This document shows positions 1 to 11,610 of a stretch of 64,000 bases of DNA, piece after piece (position 1 is the first letter of the stretch; each line of letters begins with the position of its first letter). Source of the DNA: Zeus faber (taxonomy: Eukaryota; Chordata; Actinopteri; Zeiformes; Zeidae); assembly GCA_960531495.1 (NCBI GenBank), contig OY482860.1:31150115-31214114 (forward strand), written 5' to 3'. The translations under genes and the position numbers were made by a program. The notes beneath the pieces were generated by a model that had not been told where the DNA came from, made no database searches, and saw only the letters and a program-made list of their open reading frames with translations.

Positions 1-152
1 GCCCTGTCATGACATGTTCTATCTGCTCCTAATTCCACCTAGCCTCTTCTCTACAATAAACTGATGTCTACAACCCATCGTCGTCTGTGTCTCTGTGCCG
101 GAGGGCCCTGGAAATGCTACTTGGGGGGCGTGTGGCAGGCGGAACTGCCACA
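1..152 (+). repeat. LTR-like fragment, copy A
   Basis: The right end is a perfect 8-bp inverted repeat (TGTGGCAG, 6 nt, CTGCCACA at 131-152). A polyadenylation-type AATAAA lies upstream near position 56. The same body recurs on the opposite strand at 60791-60925 (including the TTTATTGTAGAGA and GGCTAGGTGGA words) and in part at 52166-52239. A TG...CA terminus with an internal AATAAA suggests a long terminal repeat of a retroelement. The left end is cut by the window edge. It adjoins the Gypsy remnant, but I see no polypurine tract linking the two, so common origin is only inferred. Confidence 0.55.
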
Positions 153-179
153 TACCGACACGACACAGAGAGACGGGAG

Positions 180-1744
180 GCAGACGAAGCATGGACTCCA
201 CCTCCTGGTTTGCCCGCTCCGTCTGGCCGTTGGTCTGGGGGTGGAAACCGGAGGAGAGACTGACCTGTGCCCCCAGGGCCGAGCAGAAGGCGCGCCAGAC
301 CTGGGAGGTGAACTAGGGATGCTGTGGCGGCGGAACATTGCTGCCACGAGCAGGTCTGCGGTCTCCCTTGCCGATGGTAGTTTGGGCAAGGCGAGGAAGT
401 GAGCCGCTTTAGAAAAGCGGTCCACCACTGTGAGGATTGCAGTGCTACCCCGGGATGGTGGGAGACCGCTGACAAAGGGCGATGTGGGACCAAGGATGAG
501 TCAGGATGGGTAGGGGGCGGAGGGGGCCGGAGCGGGGTCGGGTGGAGGTCTTGGACCGGGCGCAGGCGAAGACGAAGGACCGGGTGTCAGGGAGCAGGGT
601 CGGCCACCAGAAGCGCTGTTGGACAACGGCCAGGGTGCGGGTGATCCCGGGATGGCAGCTGAGGCGGGAGGCATGGGCTCACTGCAGAACCTGGGAGTGT
701 GCGGTGTCAGGGACGAACAGGCCGTTAGGGGTTCCGGTACCTGGGTTGGGCCGGTGTTCCCGCGCTCGGGTGACAAGAGACTCGATTTCCCAGGTGAGCG
801 TGGTGGCAAGGCAAGGGGGTGGAAGGATGGGTTCTGGATCCCCAGCATTCTCCTCTGCCGTGAACACGCGGGACAGGGCGTCAGGCTTGGTGTTCTTGGT
901 GCCTGGGCGGTAGGATAGAGAGAAGTTAAACCGGCCGAAGAACAACGCCCACCTGGCCTGCCCGGAGTTGAGCCGCTTCGCTGTCCGGATATAGGCCAGG
1001 TTCTTATGATCTGTCTAGACGACGAAGGGGTGGTTTGCTCCCTCAAGCCAGTGGCGCCACTCCTCCAGGGCTAGTTTGACGGCCAGGAGTTCCCGGTTGC
1101 CCACGACATAGTTGCGTTCGGGTGGGGGTGAGCCTGCGGGAGAGAAAGGCACAGGGGTGGAGCTTACCGTCGGTTGGAGAGCTCTGAGACAGTACCGCTC
1201 CGACCCCCGTGTCTGAAGCGTCCACCTTTACCACGAACTGGAGGTTGGCGTCGGGCTGGGCCAAGACCGGGGCCGACGAAAAGCGGCTTTTGAGGTTGAG
1301 GAATGCAGCCTCGGCCGCGGGGGTCCATTTGAAACCTACTGCGGTGGAGGTAAGATCTGAGAGGGGAGCGGCGATACAGCTGAAGTTTCGGATGAAGCGC
1401 CGGTAAAAGTTTGCAAAACCGAGGAAGCGTTGGAGTTGCTTCCTATTGTTTGGGGTTGGCCAGTCTGTCATGCCGGCCACCTTTTTGGGGTCCATTTTGG
1501 GCGAGAGGGTAGCTGGGAGCAGAGGACGGGAGAGAGGGTTGGAGCTGGAGCGGCCGGAACGTAACCCTACCGAGGAGTTGTCCAGCCGGCAGGTGGCATG
1601 GAGGTGTCCTGGACCGCCGCAATACAGACAGGCGCCGGTCTGTATGCGGCGGGCTCGCTCCTGAATAAATACTGTGTGGGTGATGAAGGTAATTGGTCCC
1701 AGGTGTGTGAAATTGGCCGAAGGGAGCAGCTGCGGATGGGTCAA
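180..1744 (-). pseudogene. Ty3/Gypsy retrotransposon pol remnant with gag zinc knuckle
   Basis: Read right to left on the minus strand, this begins with a Gag-type CCHC zinc knuckle ([14 protein letters not shown], about 1620-1660). It passes directly into the reverse transcriptase connection ([16 protein letters not shown]) and the RNase H domain ([18 protein letters not shown]). The frame then breaks near 1100. RNase H resumes at 945-680 ([28 protein letters not shown]). An integrase HHCC-like stretch lies at roughly 660-560, and the integrase core ([16 protein letters not shown]) at about 430-380. Protease and the catalytic RT palm are absent, and several stops and frameshifts separate the pieces. 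The wording resembles fish sushi-type chromovirus Gypsy elements. It is a dead copy. Confidence 0.85.
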
Positions 1745-2099
1745 GAGCAGCCTCTAGTGGTGCTGGGAGGCCGTGGGCCTAACACTCCTGGTTGTATTCC
1801 TCTGTTTTCCTCCCTCATTTGCTGCCATAATTAAGAGGCCACGTGACCAGTTGTAGCTTCCATTCAAACAGTTTAACACTGCATGTTCCTCACAGACATT
1901 TCATACACTTTTTTAACTTTTGGGACTAAAATAAAACGGACACCATTCGGACCCGTTGCTCTGGAGCTGCAAGCGAACTCCATGTGTGAGGTCACAAACA
2001 GGGAAGATGTTTTGTTCTGTTTTCCACTCCGACACTTTGTGTTTCGACTGTATCCAATGCTGCAAAATAACAACACGGCACCGGTTCCATCCATTTCTT
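1745..2099. other. intergenic or intronic, no feature recognised
   Basis: About 350 bases of mixed composition. The short open frames here show no domain, no collagen repeat and no recognisable transposon motif. Confidence 0.5.
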
Positions 2100-2708
<609 letters not shown>

Positions 2709-2864
2709 TCATTGATGATCCATTTAATAACAAGTGTTTTGTCAACTCAATGCTTCTATCGATAATGGTTAAAAAGTAACTAATACTCTGAGTAGTTTCT
2801 TTGTAATTTTACTTTGGTACATCCTGGTACAACCTGGTTGTCTCTCACAAACTTTCCCTCCAAG

Positions 2865-3173
2865 TCACGACCTTCTTCTGACCTCGAGGAAGAACTTCTG
2901 GCCCCTTAGCGTAACGTTAGCCAGCCGTGTGCGGTGAATGGCTGAGTCGGCCCCTGGGAACCACCTCAGCAAAATAACTGAATCATAAATGCCAAATCCA
3001 TCGCTGCCATTTGGAAATGTCACACCTCTCCTCCACCTCCACTCCATCATGTCTTCTGCTCCAACTTTTTCACTTAGGGACGACTTCAACGCTGAAGATC
3101 CGACCGACTGAGCACAATGCAGATAGAAGCACAATGACAACAGGAAAAAAGTTCTTCTTCCAACGCTCATCAA
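2865..3173 (-). other. 102-codon open frame with signal-peptide-like start, doubtful
   Basis: The minus-strand frame starts with a basic stretch and a hydrophobic run (TFFLLSLCFYLHC) that resembles a secretion signal. Two possible N-glycosylation sites follow (NGS, NVT). I recognise no family. It would lie in an intron of the collagen gene, and nothing shows it is expressed. Chance is the more likely explanation. The flanking bases 2709-2864 and 3174-3220 show nothing. Confidence 0.15.
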
Positions 3174-3220
3174 TCACACGTTAAATAACCTGCAGGAATC
3201 GTACAGCAGGAGGGAAACCG

Positions 3221-3350
3221 TAACCACCAGAACAATCACAACAATCTGAACAACGGAACTATTGGAATAACCGGAACAACCGGGAAAATAGTAACAAGCG
3301 GAACAATCTGAATAACCAGAACAATCAGAATGATCGGAAGAATCTGAACA
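3221..3350 (+). repeat. degenerate short repeat
   Basis: About 130 bp of diverged 9-bp-like words (AGAACAATC, GGAACAATC, TGAATAACC) leading into the next array. Confidence 0.6.
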
Positions 3351-4482
3351 ATGTTGGTGTATTGGTGGTGTCTTGGTGTATTGGTGGTGTCTTGGTGTAT
3401 TGGTGGTGTATTGGTGTATTGTCTGTGTCGGGATGTATTGGTGGTGTCATGGTGTAATGGTCATGTTTTGGTGGTGTCTTGGTGTATTGCTTGTGTATTG
3501 TTGGTGTCTTGGTGTATTGTTGGTGTAATGGTGGTGTCTTGGTGAATTGGTGGTGTCTTGGTGTCTTGTTGGTGTATTGGTGTATTGTCTGTGTCTTGGT
3601 GTCTTGTTGGTGTATTGGTGTATTGTCTGTGTCTTGGTGTATTGGTGGTGTCTTGGTGTATTGGTGGTGTATTGGTGTATTGTCTGTGTCGGGATGTATT
3701 GGTGGTGTCATGGTGTAATGGTCATGTTTTGGTGGTGTCTTGGTGTATTGCTTGTGTATTGTTGGTGTCTTGGTGTATTGTTGGTGTAACAGTGGTGTCT
3801 TGGTGTATTGGTGGTGTCTTGGTGTCTTGTTGGTGTATTGGTGTATTGTCTGTGTCTTGGTGTATTGTTGGTGTATTGGCGTATTATTGGTGTCTTGGTG
3901 GTGTCTTGGGTATTGGTGGTGTCTTGGTTTAATGTTGGTGTCTTGGCGATGTCTTGTTGGTGTATTGGTGTATTGTCTGTGTATTGGTGTATTGTCTGTG
4001 TATTGGCGTATTGTTGGTGTATTGGTGGTGTCTTGGTGTATTGGTGGTGTATTGGTGTATTGTCTGTGTCGGTATGTATTGGTGGTGTCATGGTGTAATG
4101 GTCGTGTTTTGGTGGTGTCTTGGTGTATTGCTTGTGTATTGTTGGTATCTTGGTGTATTGTTGGTCTAACGGTGGTGTCTTGGTGTATTGGTGGTGTCTT
4201 GGTGTATTGTTGGTGTATTGGTGTATTGTCTGTGTCTTGGTGTATTGTTGGTGTATTGGCGTATTATTGGTGTCTTGGTGGTGTCTTGGGTATTGGTGGT
4301 GTCTCAGTTTAATGTTGGTGTCTTGGCGATGTCTTGTTGGTGTATTGGTGTATTGTTGGTGTATTGGCGTATTGTTGGTGTATTGGCGTATTGTTGGTGT
4401 CTTGGTGGTGTCTTGTGTATTGGTGGTGTCTTGGTTTAATGTTGGTGTCTTGGCGATGTCTTGGTGTATTGGTGGTGTCTCT
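3351..4482 (+). repeat. minisatellite, unit about 18-19 bp (left block)
   Basis: Variants of TTGGTGTATTGGTGGTGTC are repeated head to tail. A longer block starting TCTGTGTCGGGATGTATT recurs near 3425, 3685 and (as a GTCGGTATG variant) 4065, so there is higher-order structure. The array resumes at 4966 after an inserted LINE fragment. The sense transcript of the host gene would carry the complementary ACACCACCAA-type repeat. Long frames such as HQDTTNTP on the minus strand are by-products. Confidence 0.95.
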
Positions 4483-4965
4483 CCGCTGCTCATCGAGCTC
4501 CACTGGTTACCTGTAGCCGCTCGCATCAAGTTCAAGTCTCTGATGCTGGCCTACAGAGTGATTGCTGGGAATGCTCCACCTACTTAAATGCTCTTGTAAG
4601 TGCACATGTTGCCCCCCGGATGCTGCGCTCGTCAAATGAGCGTGGCCTGGCTCTGCCGGCCATACAGCCACGGCAATCCAGGCTATTCTCATTTGTAGTT
4701 CCACGTTGGTGGAACGAGCTGCCAAAAATGACCAGAGCGGGGACCTCCCTCTCTGTCTTTAAGAAGCACCTGAAGACCCAGCTCTTCAGTGAGTACCTCC
4801 TGTCCTAACCTACAATTACTTAGCACTACCTTGCAGTATTTATTGTTACACTAATGTTGTTGTTACACTAATCTCTGTCGCAATGTAGCTGAATGTTATT
4901 CTCCCTTGTAAGTCGCTTTGGATAAAAGCATCTGCTAAATGACTAAATGTAAATGTAATGTAATG
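4483..4965 (+). mobile_element. L2-type LINE 3' end (truncated)
   Basis: An open frame (broken once near 4585) encodes the C-terminal tail of an L2-type LINE polyprotein, with the words LHWLPVAARIKFKSLMLAYR, RLFSFVVPRWWNELP and FKKHLKTQLF. It is followed by a short 3' untranslated tail ending in TAAGTCGCTTTGGATAAAAG and TAAATGACTAAATGTAAATG. Endonuclease and RT palm are absent, as in a 5'-truncated insertion. It sits inside the 18-19-bp minisatellite. The same 3' tail is carried by the SINE at 13114-13320. Confidence 0.85.
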
Positions 4966-5740
4966 TCTCGGTGTATTGTGGTGTCTTGGTTTAATGGTGT
5001 TTCTTGGTGTCTTGGTGGTGTCTTTGTGTACTGTTGGTGTCTTGGTGTATTGGTGTATTGAGGGGGTATTTGTGTCTTGGTGGTGTCCTGGTGTATTTTT
5101 TAAATTTCTTTCATTCGTGGTTCAAAGTTGAGGCCACAGTCAAGTAGTACTCCCACGTTTCTGGCAATAGACATTTGTGGACAGAGTGCCAAGGCCACTT
5201 TTAACTTGACTGGTAAAATTTGGGGGAGTGAACAATATAACTTGAGTCTTGGTGTCTTGGTGGTGTATTGGCAGTGTATTGGTGTAATGTCTGTGTCTTG
5301 GTGTATTTTTTTATTTCTTTAATTTGTGGTTCAAAGTTTAGTTCAAAGTCAAGGTGGTGTCGTGGGTGTCTTGGTGGTGTATTGGTGGTATCTTGGTATC
5401 TTGGTGATGTCTATGTGTATTGGTGGTGTTTTTGTGTAATGGTGGTGTCTTGGTGTCTTAGTGGTGTCTTTGTGATGTTTATGTGTATTGGTGGTGTATT
5501 TGCATATTGGAGGTGACTTGGTGTATTGGTGGTGTCTTGGTGATATTTACGTGTATTGGTGGTGTCTTGGTGGTGTCTTGGTGTCTTTGTTGTGTCTTGG
5601 TTATGTTTATGTGTATTGATGGTGTCTTGGTGGTGTATTGGTGTCTTGTTGTATTGTTGGTGTCTTGGTGTATTGTTGATGTATTGATGGTGTCTTGGTG
5701 TATTGTTGGTGTCTTGGTGTATTGATGGTCTCATGGTGCA
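4966..5740 (+). repeat. minisatellite, unit about 18-19 bp (right block)
   Basis: This continues the 3351-4482 array. It is interrupted by about 150 bp of non-repeat sequence at 5094-5243, and part of that insert's left edge (TTTCTTT, GTGGTTCAAAGTT) recurs at 5299-5358. The right end of the array lies only about 15 bp from the splice donor of the collagen exon at 5754. Confidence 0.93.
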
Positions 5741-5753
5741 GCACAGCACTTAC

Positions 5754-5798
5754 CGGAAGGCCTGGTGGTCCGGACTCTCCAGTCTTTCCTCTACGGCC
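5754..5798 (-). CDS. col19a1: collagen XIX-like triple-helix exon, 45 nt
   Basis: The minus strand reads five perfect Gly-X-Y triplets, GRRGKTGESGPPGLP. A TTTAAG acceptor precedes them and a consensus GTAAGT donor follows. The exon is 45 nt, phase 0, typical of fibril-associated collagens. Read after the exon at 27520-27618 it gives PGKEGKR-GRRGKTG, which matches my recollection of human collagen XIX at this point. This is the main evidence for exon order and gene identity. It is the last exon of the gene recognisable in the window. The protein is an extracellular matrix trimer. Confidence 0.85.
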
Positions 5799-5799
5799 C

Positions 5800-6170
5800 T
5801 TAAATCAGAGACACAAAAGAAAGCACAATGACTAAAGTGCTATTACATCCAGACAATCTGTGGGAGTTTCAGGCAGCATCAATCAAACCGGAGCAGGAAG
5901 CGAGCAGTGAGTCAAGCAGGAAGCTTTTCACAGCTCGATGTCTGACGTAGCCAAAGGCAAAGAAAGTCAGAGCCGTCTCAATCAGCCTGAAGTCGATAGA
6001 GTCAGCGTGTACATCCAGAGGATTAGTGTTGCGTGAGAAGAGAGGACAACGTGGTGTTGACGTGTTCAGAACCCACACAGAACTGGCTCATACATACAAC
6101 TTAGCTCCACTAAGAGAAGAAGAAGTATATTTAATATTTAATATTTAGTATAATAATTAATATTTACCAC
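5800..6170. other. col19a1: intron sequence, no feature recognised
   Basis: Single-copy-looking sequence immediately upstream (in gene direction) of the 5754 exon. It has only a short AT-rich run near 6120-6170. No coding or transposon signal seen. Confidence 0.6.
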
Positions 6171-6480
6171 ATGCATACACATGCTTTTTGGAGCAGTGGG
6201 CAGCATTCAATGACGCGCCCAGGGACCTGGTTCCATATGACCATCGCTGGTCAGACGATGATGTGTGCATGTTTTCGTTGGGGGTCCTTACTGATGTTAG
6301 GTGGAGGAAACCCCATGTGAGCACAGGGAGAACATGCAAACTCCACACAGAAAGGCCTCTAATTGGGGGCGGGAATCGAACCCAGGACTTTCTTGCTGTG
6401 AGGCTACCAGGAGGAGGAGGAGCCTGGGATCGAACAAGCAACCTTCTGCTTACTAGACAACCCGCCCCCTCCTTCCAAAA
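6171..6480 (-). mobile_element. tRNA-derived fish SINE (AFC/Mermaid-like), minus orientation
   Basis: Read on the minus strand, two B-box-like words (TTGTTCGATCCC and GGGTTCGATTCCC) precede the conserved body word GTGTGGAGTTTGCATGTTCT. Then come CAGGTCCCTGGGCGCG and GCTGCCCACTGCTCC. These are the landmarks of a widespread fish SINE. The duplicated B box hints that one SINE head landed in another. The far 3' tail is missing. Confidence 0.75.
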
Positions 6481-6639
6481 GTTGAGATGACAGTTGAGAT
6501 GATGAGCTGAGGCTCTTCTCAGGTGCTTTGTTTTCTCCTGCAATTTGTGTTATAGTGAAAAGACAGAAACCATCTTGTACAAGGAGTCGTTTTAACCCGT
6601 TAACCCGTAGAAACTCTAGGGATCGCTCTGTGTTTCTAT

Positions 6640-6838
6640 ACATTTGGAACCAGGTCCCTGGGCACATCGACGAATGCTGCCCACTGCTCCTGACTAACCC
6701 CCCGGAGGAAGGACAAGCCAGGATGGGTCAAATGCAGAGGCCACATTTCACCGGCCACCATCCAAAGCATGTGCATGTCTGTGTGTATGTGGTGTGTTGC
6801 ATGACAAATAAAGATTATTCTTCAAGTACGTCCTCTGC
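6640..6838 (+). mobile_element. same SINE family, 3' half, plus orientation
   Basis: This contains CAGGTCCCTGGGCACATC, GCTGCCCACTGCTCC, the GGGTCAAATGCAGAGG block and a 3' end of GACAAATAAAGATTATTC with a polyadenylation-type AATAAA. A short TG-rich stretch (6775-6800) occupies the position of the large CA array in the copy at 61742-62016. It abuts the 3' side of the LINE remnant to its right. Confidence 0.75.
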
Positions 6839-8990
6839 TGGGCTTTCTTGATGATGGAGCTGATGTTCAGCTCCCACTTGAGGTCCTGGGAGATGATGGT
6901 TCCCAGGAAGCGGCAGGACTCCACAGAGTCGACTGGGGAGTCACACAGGGTGATGGGGGTGAGTGTGGCAGTGTTCTTTCTGAAGTCCACAACCATCTCC
7001 ACTGTCTTTACAGTGTTGAGCTCAGGTTGTTCTGGCTGCACCGGATGGTCAAGCTCTCACCTGTAGGCCTACTCATCCCCACCAGAGATGAGCCCAATGA
7101 GGGTGGTGTTGTCCGCAAATTTCAGGAGCTTGACAGACTGGTGGCTGGAGGTGCAGCTATTGGTGTACAGGGAGAAGAGCAGAGGAGAAAGAACACAGCC
7201 TTGAGTGGAACCGGTGCTGATGGTCCGGGAGTCAGAGACGTGTTTTCCCCTCTTTACATGCTGCTTCCTGTCAGATAGGAAGTCTGTGATCCACCTGCAG
7301 GTGGAGGCAGGCACACTCAGCGGGAAGAGCTTGTCCTTCAGAAGAGCCGGGATGATTGTGTTAAAGGCTGAGCTGAAATCCACAAACAGGATCCTGACGT
7401 AGGTTAGGAGTCCAAGTGCTGGGGGATGAAGTGGAGGGCCAAGTTTACTGCATCGTCTACAGACCTGTTGGCTCTGTAGGCGAACTGCAGGGGGTCAAGG
7501 AGAGAGTCTGTGATGGATTTGAGGTGGGAAAGCACAACGCGTTCAAAAGGCATCATCACCACAGAGGTCAGAGCGACAGGTCTGTAATCATTAAGTCCTG
7601 TTGTCCTTGGCTTCTTTGGGACTGGGATGATGGTGGGGAATTTAAAGCAGTCTGGTACATGGCATGTCTCCAGTGAGGTGTTGAAAATGTCTGTGAACAC
7701 CGGAGACAGCTGAACGGCACAGTGCTTCAGGGTGGATGGAGAGACAGAGTCTGGTCCGACTGCTTTGCGGGAGTTCTGCCTCTTGAAGAGTCTGTTGACG
7801 TCCCTCTCCAGGATCAAAAGAGTTGTCACTGTGGTGGGGGAGGAGGGGGGGGGGGGTTCTGAGTTGAGTAGGTGTGAAGAGGTCCAGTCTCTTGCTGTGG
7901 TGGGGGAGGTGGAGCTGGAAGGCTGGGGCTGGTGGAAGGTGTCATGGGGAATGGTGTCAGGACTCTCCCATTGCCTTTCAAAGCGAGAGTAGAAGCTGTT
8001 CAGGTCATTGGCCAGGCGTGCGTTGTTCAAGAAGTGAGGTGTTTTTGGTTTGAGGTTCATGATTTGTCTGAACCCTTTCCAGACAGAGGCAGAGTCATTG
8101 GCTGAGAACTGGTGTTGGAGTCTCTTTGAGTTCAGTCGTTTAGCCACTCGCACCTCTTTGCTAAACCTGTACTTAGCCACTTTAAACATGTCTCTGTCCC
8201 CACTCCTAAACGCCTCTTCCTTCTCTAACCTTAGCTGTCTGAGTTTAGCTGTGAACCAGGGCTTGTTGTTGTTATAACTCACCCTGGTACGTGATGGTAC
8301 ACAGCTGTCCTCGCAGAAGCTGATGTATGATGTCACAGCCTCTGTGTACTCATCCAGACTGTTAGTAGCAGTCGTATAAACCTCCCAGTCGGTGCAGGCC
8401 AAGCAGCGTGAAGATCTGTCCACTTCTTAGATGTCCTCAACACAGGTTTACACAGCTTTCATTTCTGCCTGTATGCAGGAACCAGGTGGAGCATGACGTG
8501 GTCAGAGTGTCCCAGTGCAGTTCGGGGGACGGCGTGATAGGCACTGTTTACTGTGTTGTGACAGTGGTCCAAAGTATTCTCCTCTCTGGTGGGGCATTTA
8601 ATAAACTATCGATATTTGGGGAGTTCATGGCTGAGGTTTCCTTTGTTAAAGTCGCTAAGGACAATAACTAGGGAGTCCGGGTTTGTCCGTTCCAAACAGC
8701 ATATCTGGTGGGCGAGCATGCGCTGTGCGTCCTGCACGTTGGCCTGCGGTGGAATGTAAACACCGACCAGTATGAATGAAACAACCTCTCGGGGAGAATA
8801 GAAGGGTTTGCAGTTAATGAAGAAAGATTCCAGATCAGGAGAACAGAGCTGTAGGCTCACTGTCACGTCATTACACCAGCTACTGTTAGTAAAAAAACAC
8901 AAACCTCCACCTTTTGTTTTGCCAAACCTTGTCATTGTTATAACTCACCGTGTTGTCTGTGGAAATAGAGCTGTAGTCATAGTGACAGAG
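6839..8990 (-). pseudogene. L2/jockey-type LINE remnant (endonuclease plus reverse transcriptase)
   Basis: From right to left on the minus strand come the C-terminal half of an AP-like endonuclease (GVYIPPQANVQDAQRML, VIVLSDFNKGNL; 8935-8606), then the linker and RT fingers (8423-7404; RKAVGPDSVSP, NDYRPVALTSVVM, DPLQFAYRANRSVDDA). RT palm and thumb follow in a shifted frame (7383-7069; MDFSSAFNTI, STQGCVLSPLLFSLYTN), and a last RT piece lies at 7041-6748. The catalytic palm motif reads FADN instead of FADD, and at least three frame breaks separate the pieces. The element is truncated at both ends and inactive. Confidence 0.88.
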
Positions 8991-9385
8991 AGTTGACTTT
9001 TGGTCTCGTGTGGGGCAATAATGACCTCGTAACCTTGTTTTAGTTGTCATGCCTTTCTGTGCTTTACATTTTCCGATGGGTTACCGTTCTGTGAGTAATT
9101 ACAATCTCACGGGTTCTAGGTTTCTGAGACGTTACTAGCACATGAAACGCATCATTGATTTCCACAGTCCGGTGGATTTGACTGCACCTCACCACGACTT
9201 TCTGTGGATTCATGTATTTTTGGGGGCTTACACTTACATATATTTATGTAAGTTTTTCGATGGGTGACAATTCCATGAAACCGGAAAAGGGTTAACGTCT
9301 TTGGTGATTATTTACCATTTTTTTAGGATACAATTTTTTCAATTCATTCTGAGAATATGAATTCATCATTAACTCGCCAATTTTG
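8991..9385. other. col19a1: intron sequence, no feature recognised
   Basis: About 400 bases of unremarkable sequence between the LINE remnant and the second copy of the duplicated segment. Confidence 0.5.
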
Positions 9386-9540
9386 TATTTTACGACTTCC
9401 TCTAATCTGGCAAAGTAAGGGGGACCACAACGCTGCATCAAACACAGGGTTATATCAAAATAGATTGTCTTCATTTACAAAAATACCAAAGAGATAAAAT
9501 ATTAATCAAACATCCCACAGAATCAACCAGGTAAGAAGGT
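9386..9540 (+). repeat. 160-bp duplicated segment, copy 2
   Basis: Near-identical to 2100-2257, with only scattered substitutions. It again runs directly into a (CA)n array in the same orientation. Confidence 0.8.
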
Positions 9541-9823
<283 letters not shown>

Positions 9824-9827
<4 letters not shown>

Positions 9828-10660
9828 GTAACCACTACAGAGTGACTCCACACTTTGCACATGATGTGAATGGACGTTCGTAGTCACATTTGGCTACTTC
9901 TGCTCAAATTAAATTGTTTTTTTCACTAATTACTGCTGTGAATGTAGATAAATGTGAATGAAACTTGAACCACGAGATGTCTGAGACGTCACGGTTCTAA
10001 CGACACCACAATCATGCCCATGATTGTGGTTGTCCTGTTCCAGACACTTTTAGGCCAAAAAGTGCCAAGGAGAACAGAAATGATAAAAATACCAACAATA
10101 ACAATATGGGATGGACCCCTAATAGTCATAATGATATTAATAATAATGTTACAATAATGTAATAATAATAACATTTGAATAATGAAATATTCTTTCAACC
10201 TTCAACCCACATCACAACAAAGCTTGATGCGCCGAGCACTAATTCAGCCACTGCATATTTCAGACGTTCTTATTCTAGCAGGTTATGAATTATGCAGCTT
10301 ACTGATTTATTTTGGCAACATGTGCCCTTAAATCTCTTTGCGCCGTCATTTGCACTATGCTTTCAACAGACGTGTATCTAGGTATCAAACAGCATGTACA
10401 CTCAAAACTGTGTCCACATCTTCTCTATTGTATCTTTGTATCTGATGGACCTGCTGGAGCTTTCAGGAAAAATGTCTTTTGAAAAAATTGAGCAGATCTT
10501 TAACCACGCCTCTTTCTCTACAAAGCCTCAGACTGAAAGGCTGTTTGCAATCAGCTAAGCTACAGCATGACGCCTCAAGACGTCCGTCCAAGGTAAATGG
10601 AAATGTCTGATCACTCCTTCAGTTTGCTGCAGGACACGCACCAGCAAGTGCAGTGGTGTG
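9824..10660. other. col19a1: intron sequence with a perfect 12-bp hairpin
   Basis: No gene is recognised. The one structured element is a perfect inverted repeat, ACCACAATCATG at 10005-10016 and its complement at 10019-10030, with a 2-nt centre. Confidence 0.6.
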
Positions 10661-11430
10661 CGGCATGCATAGCCTCTGTACTCTGTATGAACATCTGTAC
10701 CACCATCTGTACAAACATCTGTACTAATATCTGTACAAACATCTGTACTAACATCTGTACTAACATCTGTACTATTCTCTGTACTAACATCTGTACTAAC
10801 ATCTGTAATAATATCTGTTCTACCATCTGTGCGAACATCTGCACTAATATCTGTACTACCATCTGTACGAACATCTGCACTAATATCTGTACTACCATCT
10901 GTACAGACATCTGTACCACCATCTGTACTAACATCTGTACTAACATCTGTCCTAAAATCTGTCCTAACATCTGTACTAATAACTGTACAAACATCTGTAC
11001 TAACATCGGTACTACGATCTGTACTAATATATGCACTAATATCTGTATTCATATCTTTACTAACATCTGTATTAACATGTGTATTAACATGTGTATTAAC
11101 ATTTGCACTACCAACTTGTGCAATCATCTGTACTAACATCTGTACGAACTTCTGTACTAACATCTGTACTAGCATCTGCACGAACATCTGTACTACCACC
11201 TGTACTACCATCTGTACTAACATCTGTACTAATATCTGTACTAACATCTGTATTAACATATGTAATAATATCTGTACTAACATCTGTACTAATATCAATA
11301 CTAACATCTGTAATAGTCTCTGTACTAACATCGGAACTAACAAATGTACTCATACCTGTACTAACATATGTACTAACACAACTGTGCAAATATCTGTAAT
11401 AACATCTGTACACAATCTTCTCTACAAGTA
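10661..11430 (+). repeat. minisatellite, unit 12 bp (AACATCTGTACT)
   Basis: Roughly 60 diverged copies of AACATCTGTACT. Because 12 is a multiple of 3, every frame gives a 4-residue repeat (for example TNIC), which explains the long open frames on both strands. Confidence 0.95.
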
Positions 11431-11435
11431 TGTGT

Positions 11436-11610
11436 ATAAATAGAACTACTATAGTAGTATGTGTATATGTGTAGTACTACTATAGTAGTATTCTTATATG
11501 CATAGTACTACTACAGTCGTATGTTTATATGTATAGTACTACTATAGTAGTATGTGTATATGTGTAGAACTACTATAGTAGTTTATGTAGAGTACTACCA
11601 TAGTAAAATA
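11436..11610 (+). repeat. palindromic tandem repeat, unit about 40-45 bp
   Basis: About four copies of a unit built on the palindrome TACTACTATAGTAGTA, separated by TGTGTATATGTG-like spacers. Each unit can fold into a hairpin. Confidence 0.85.

Noticed and set aside
10597..11443. TNIC-type Cys-rich repeat protein
   Set aside because: The 12-bp minisatellite produces it in every frame.
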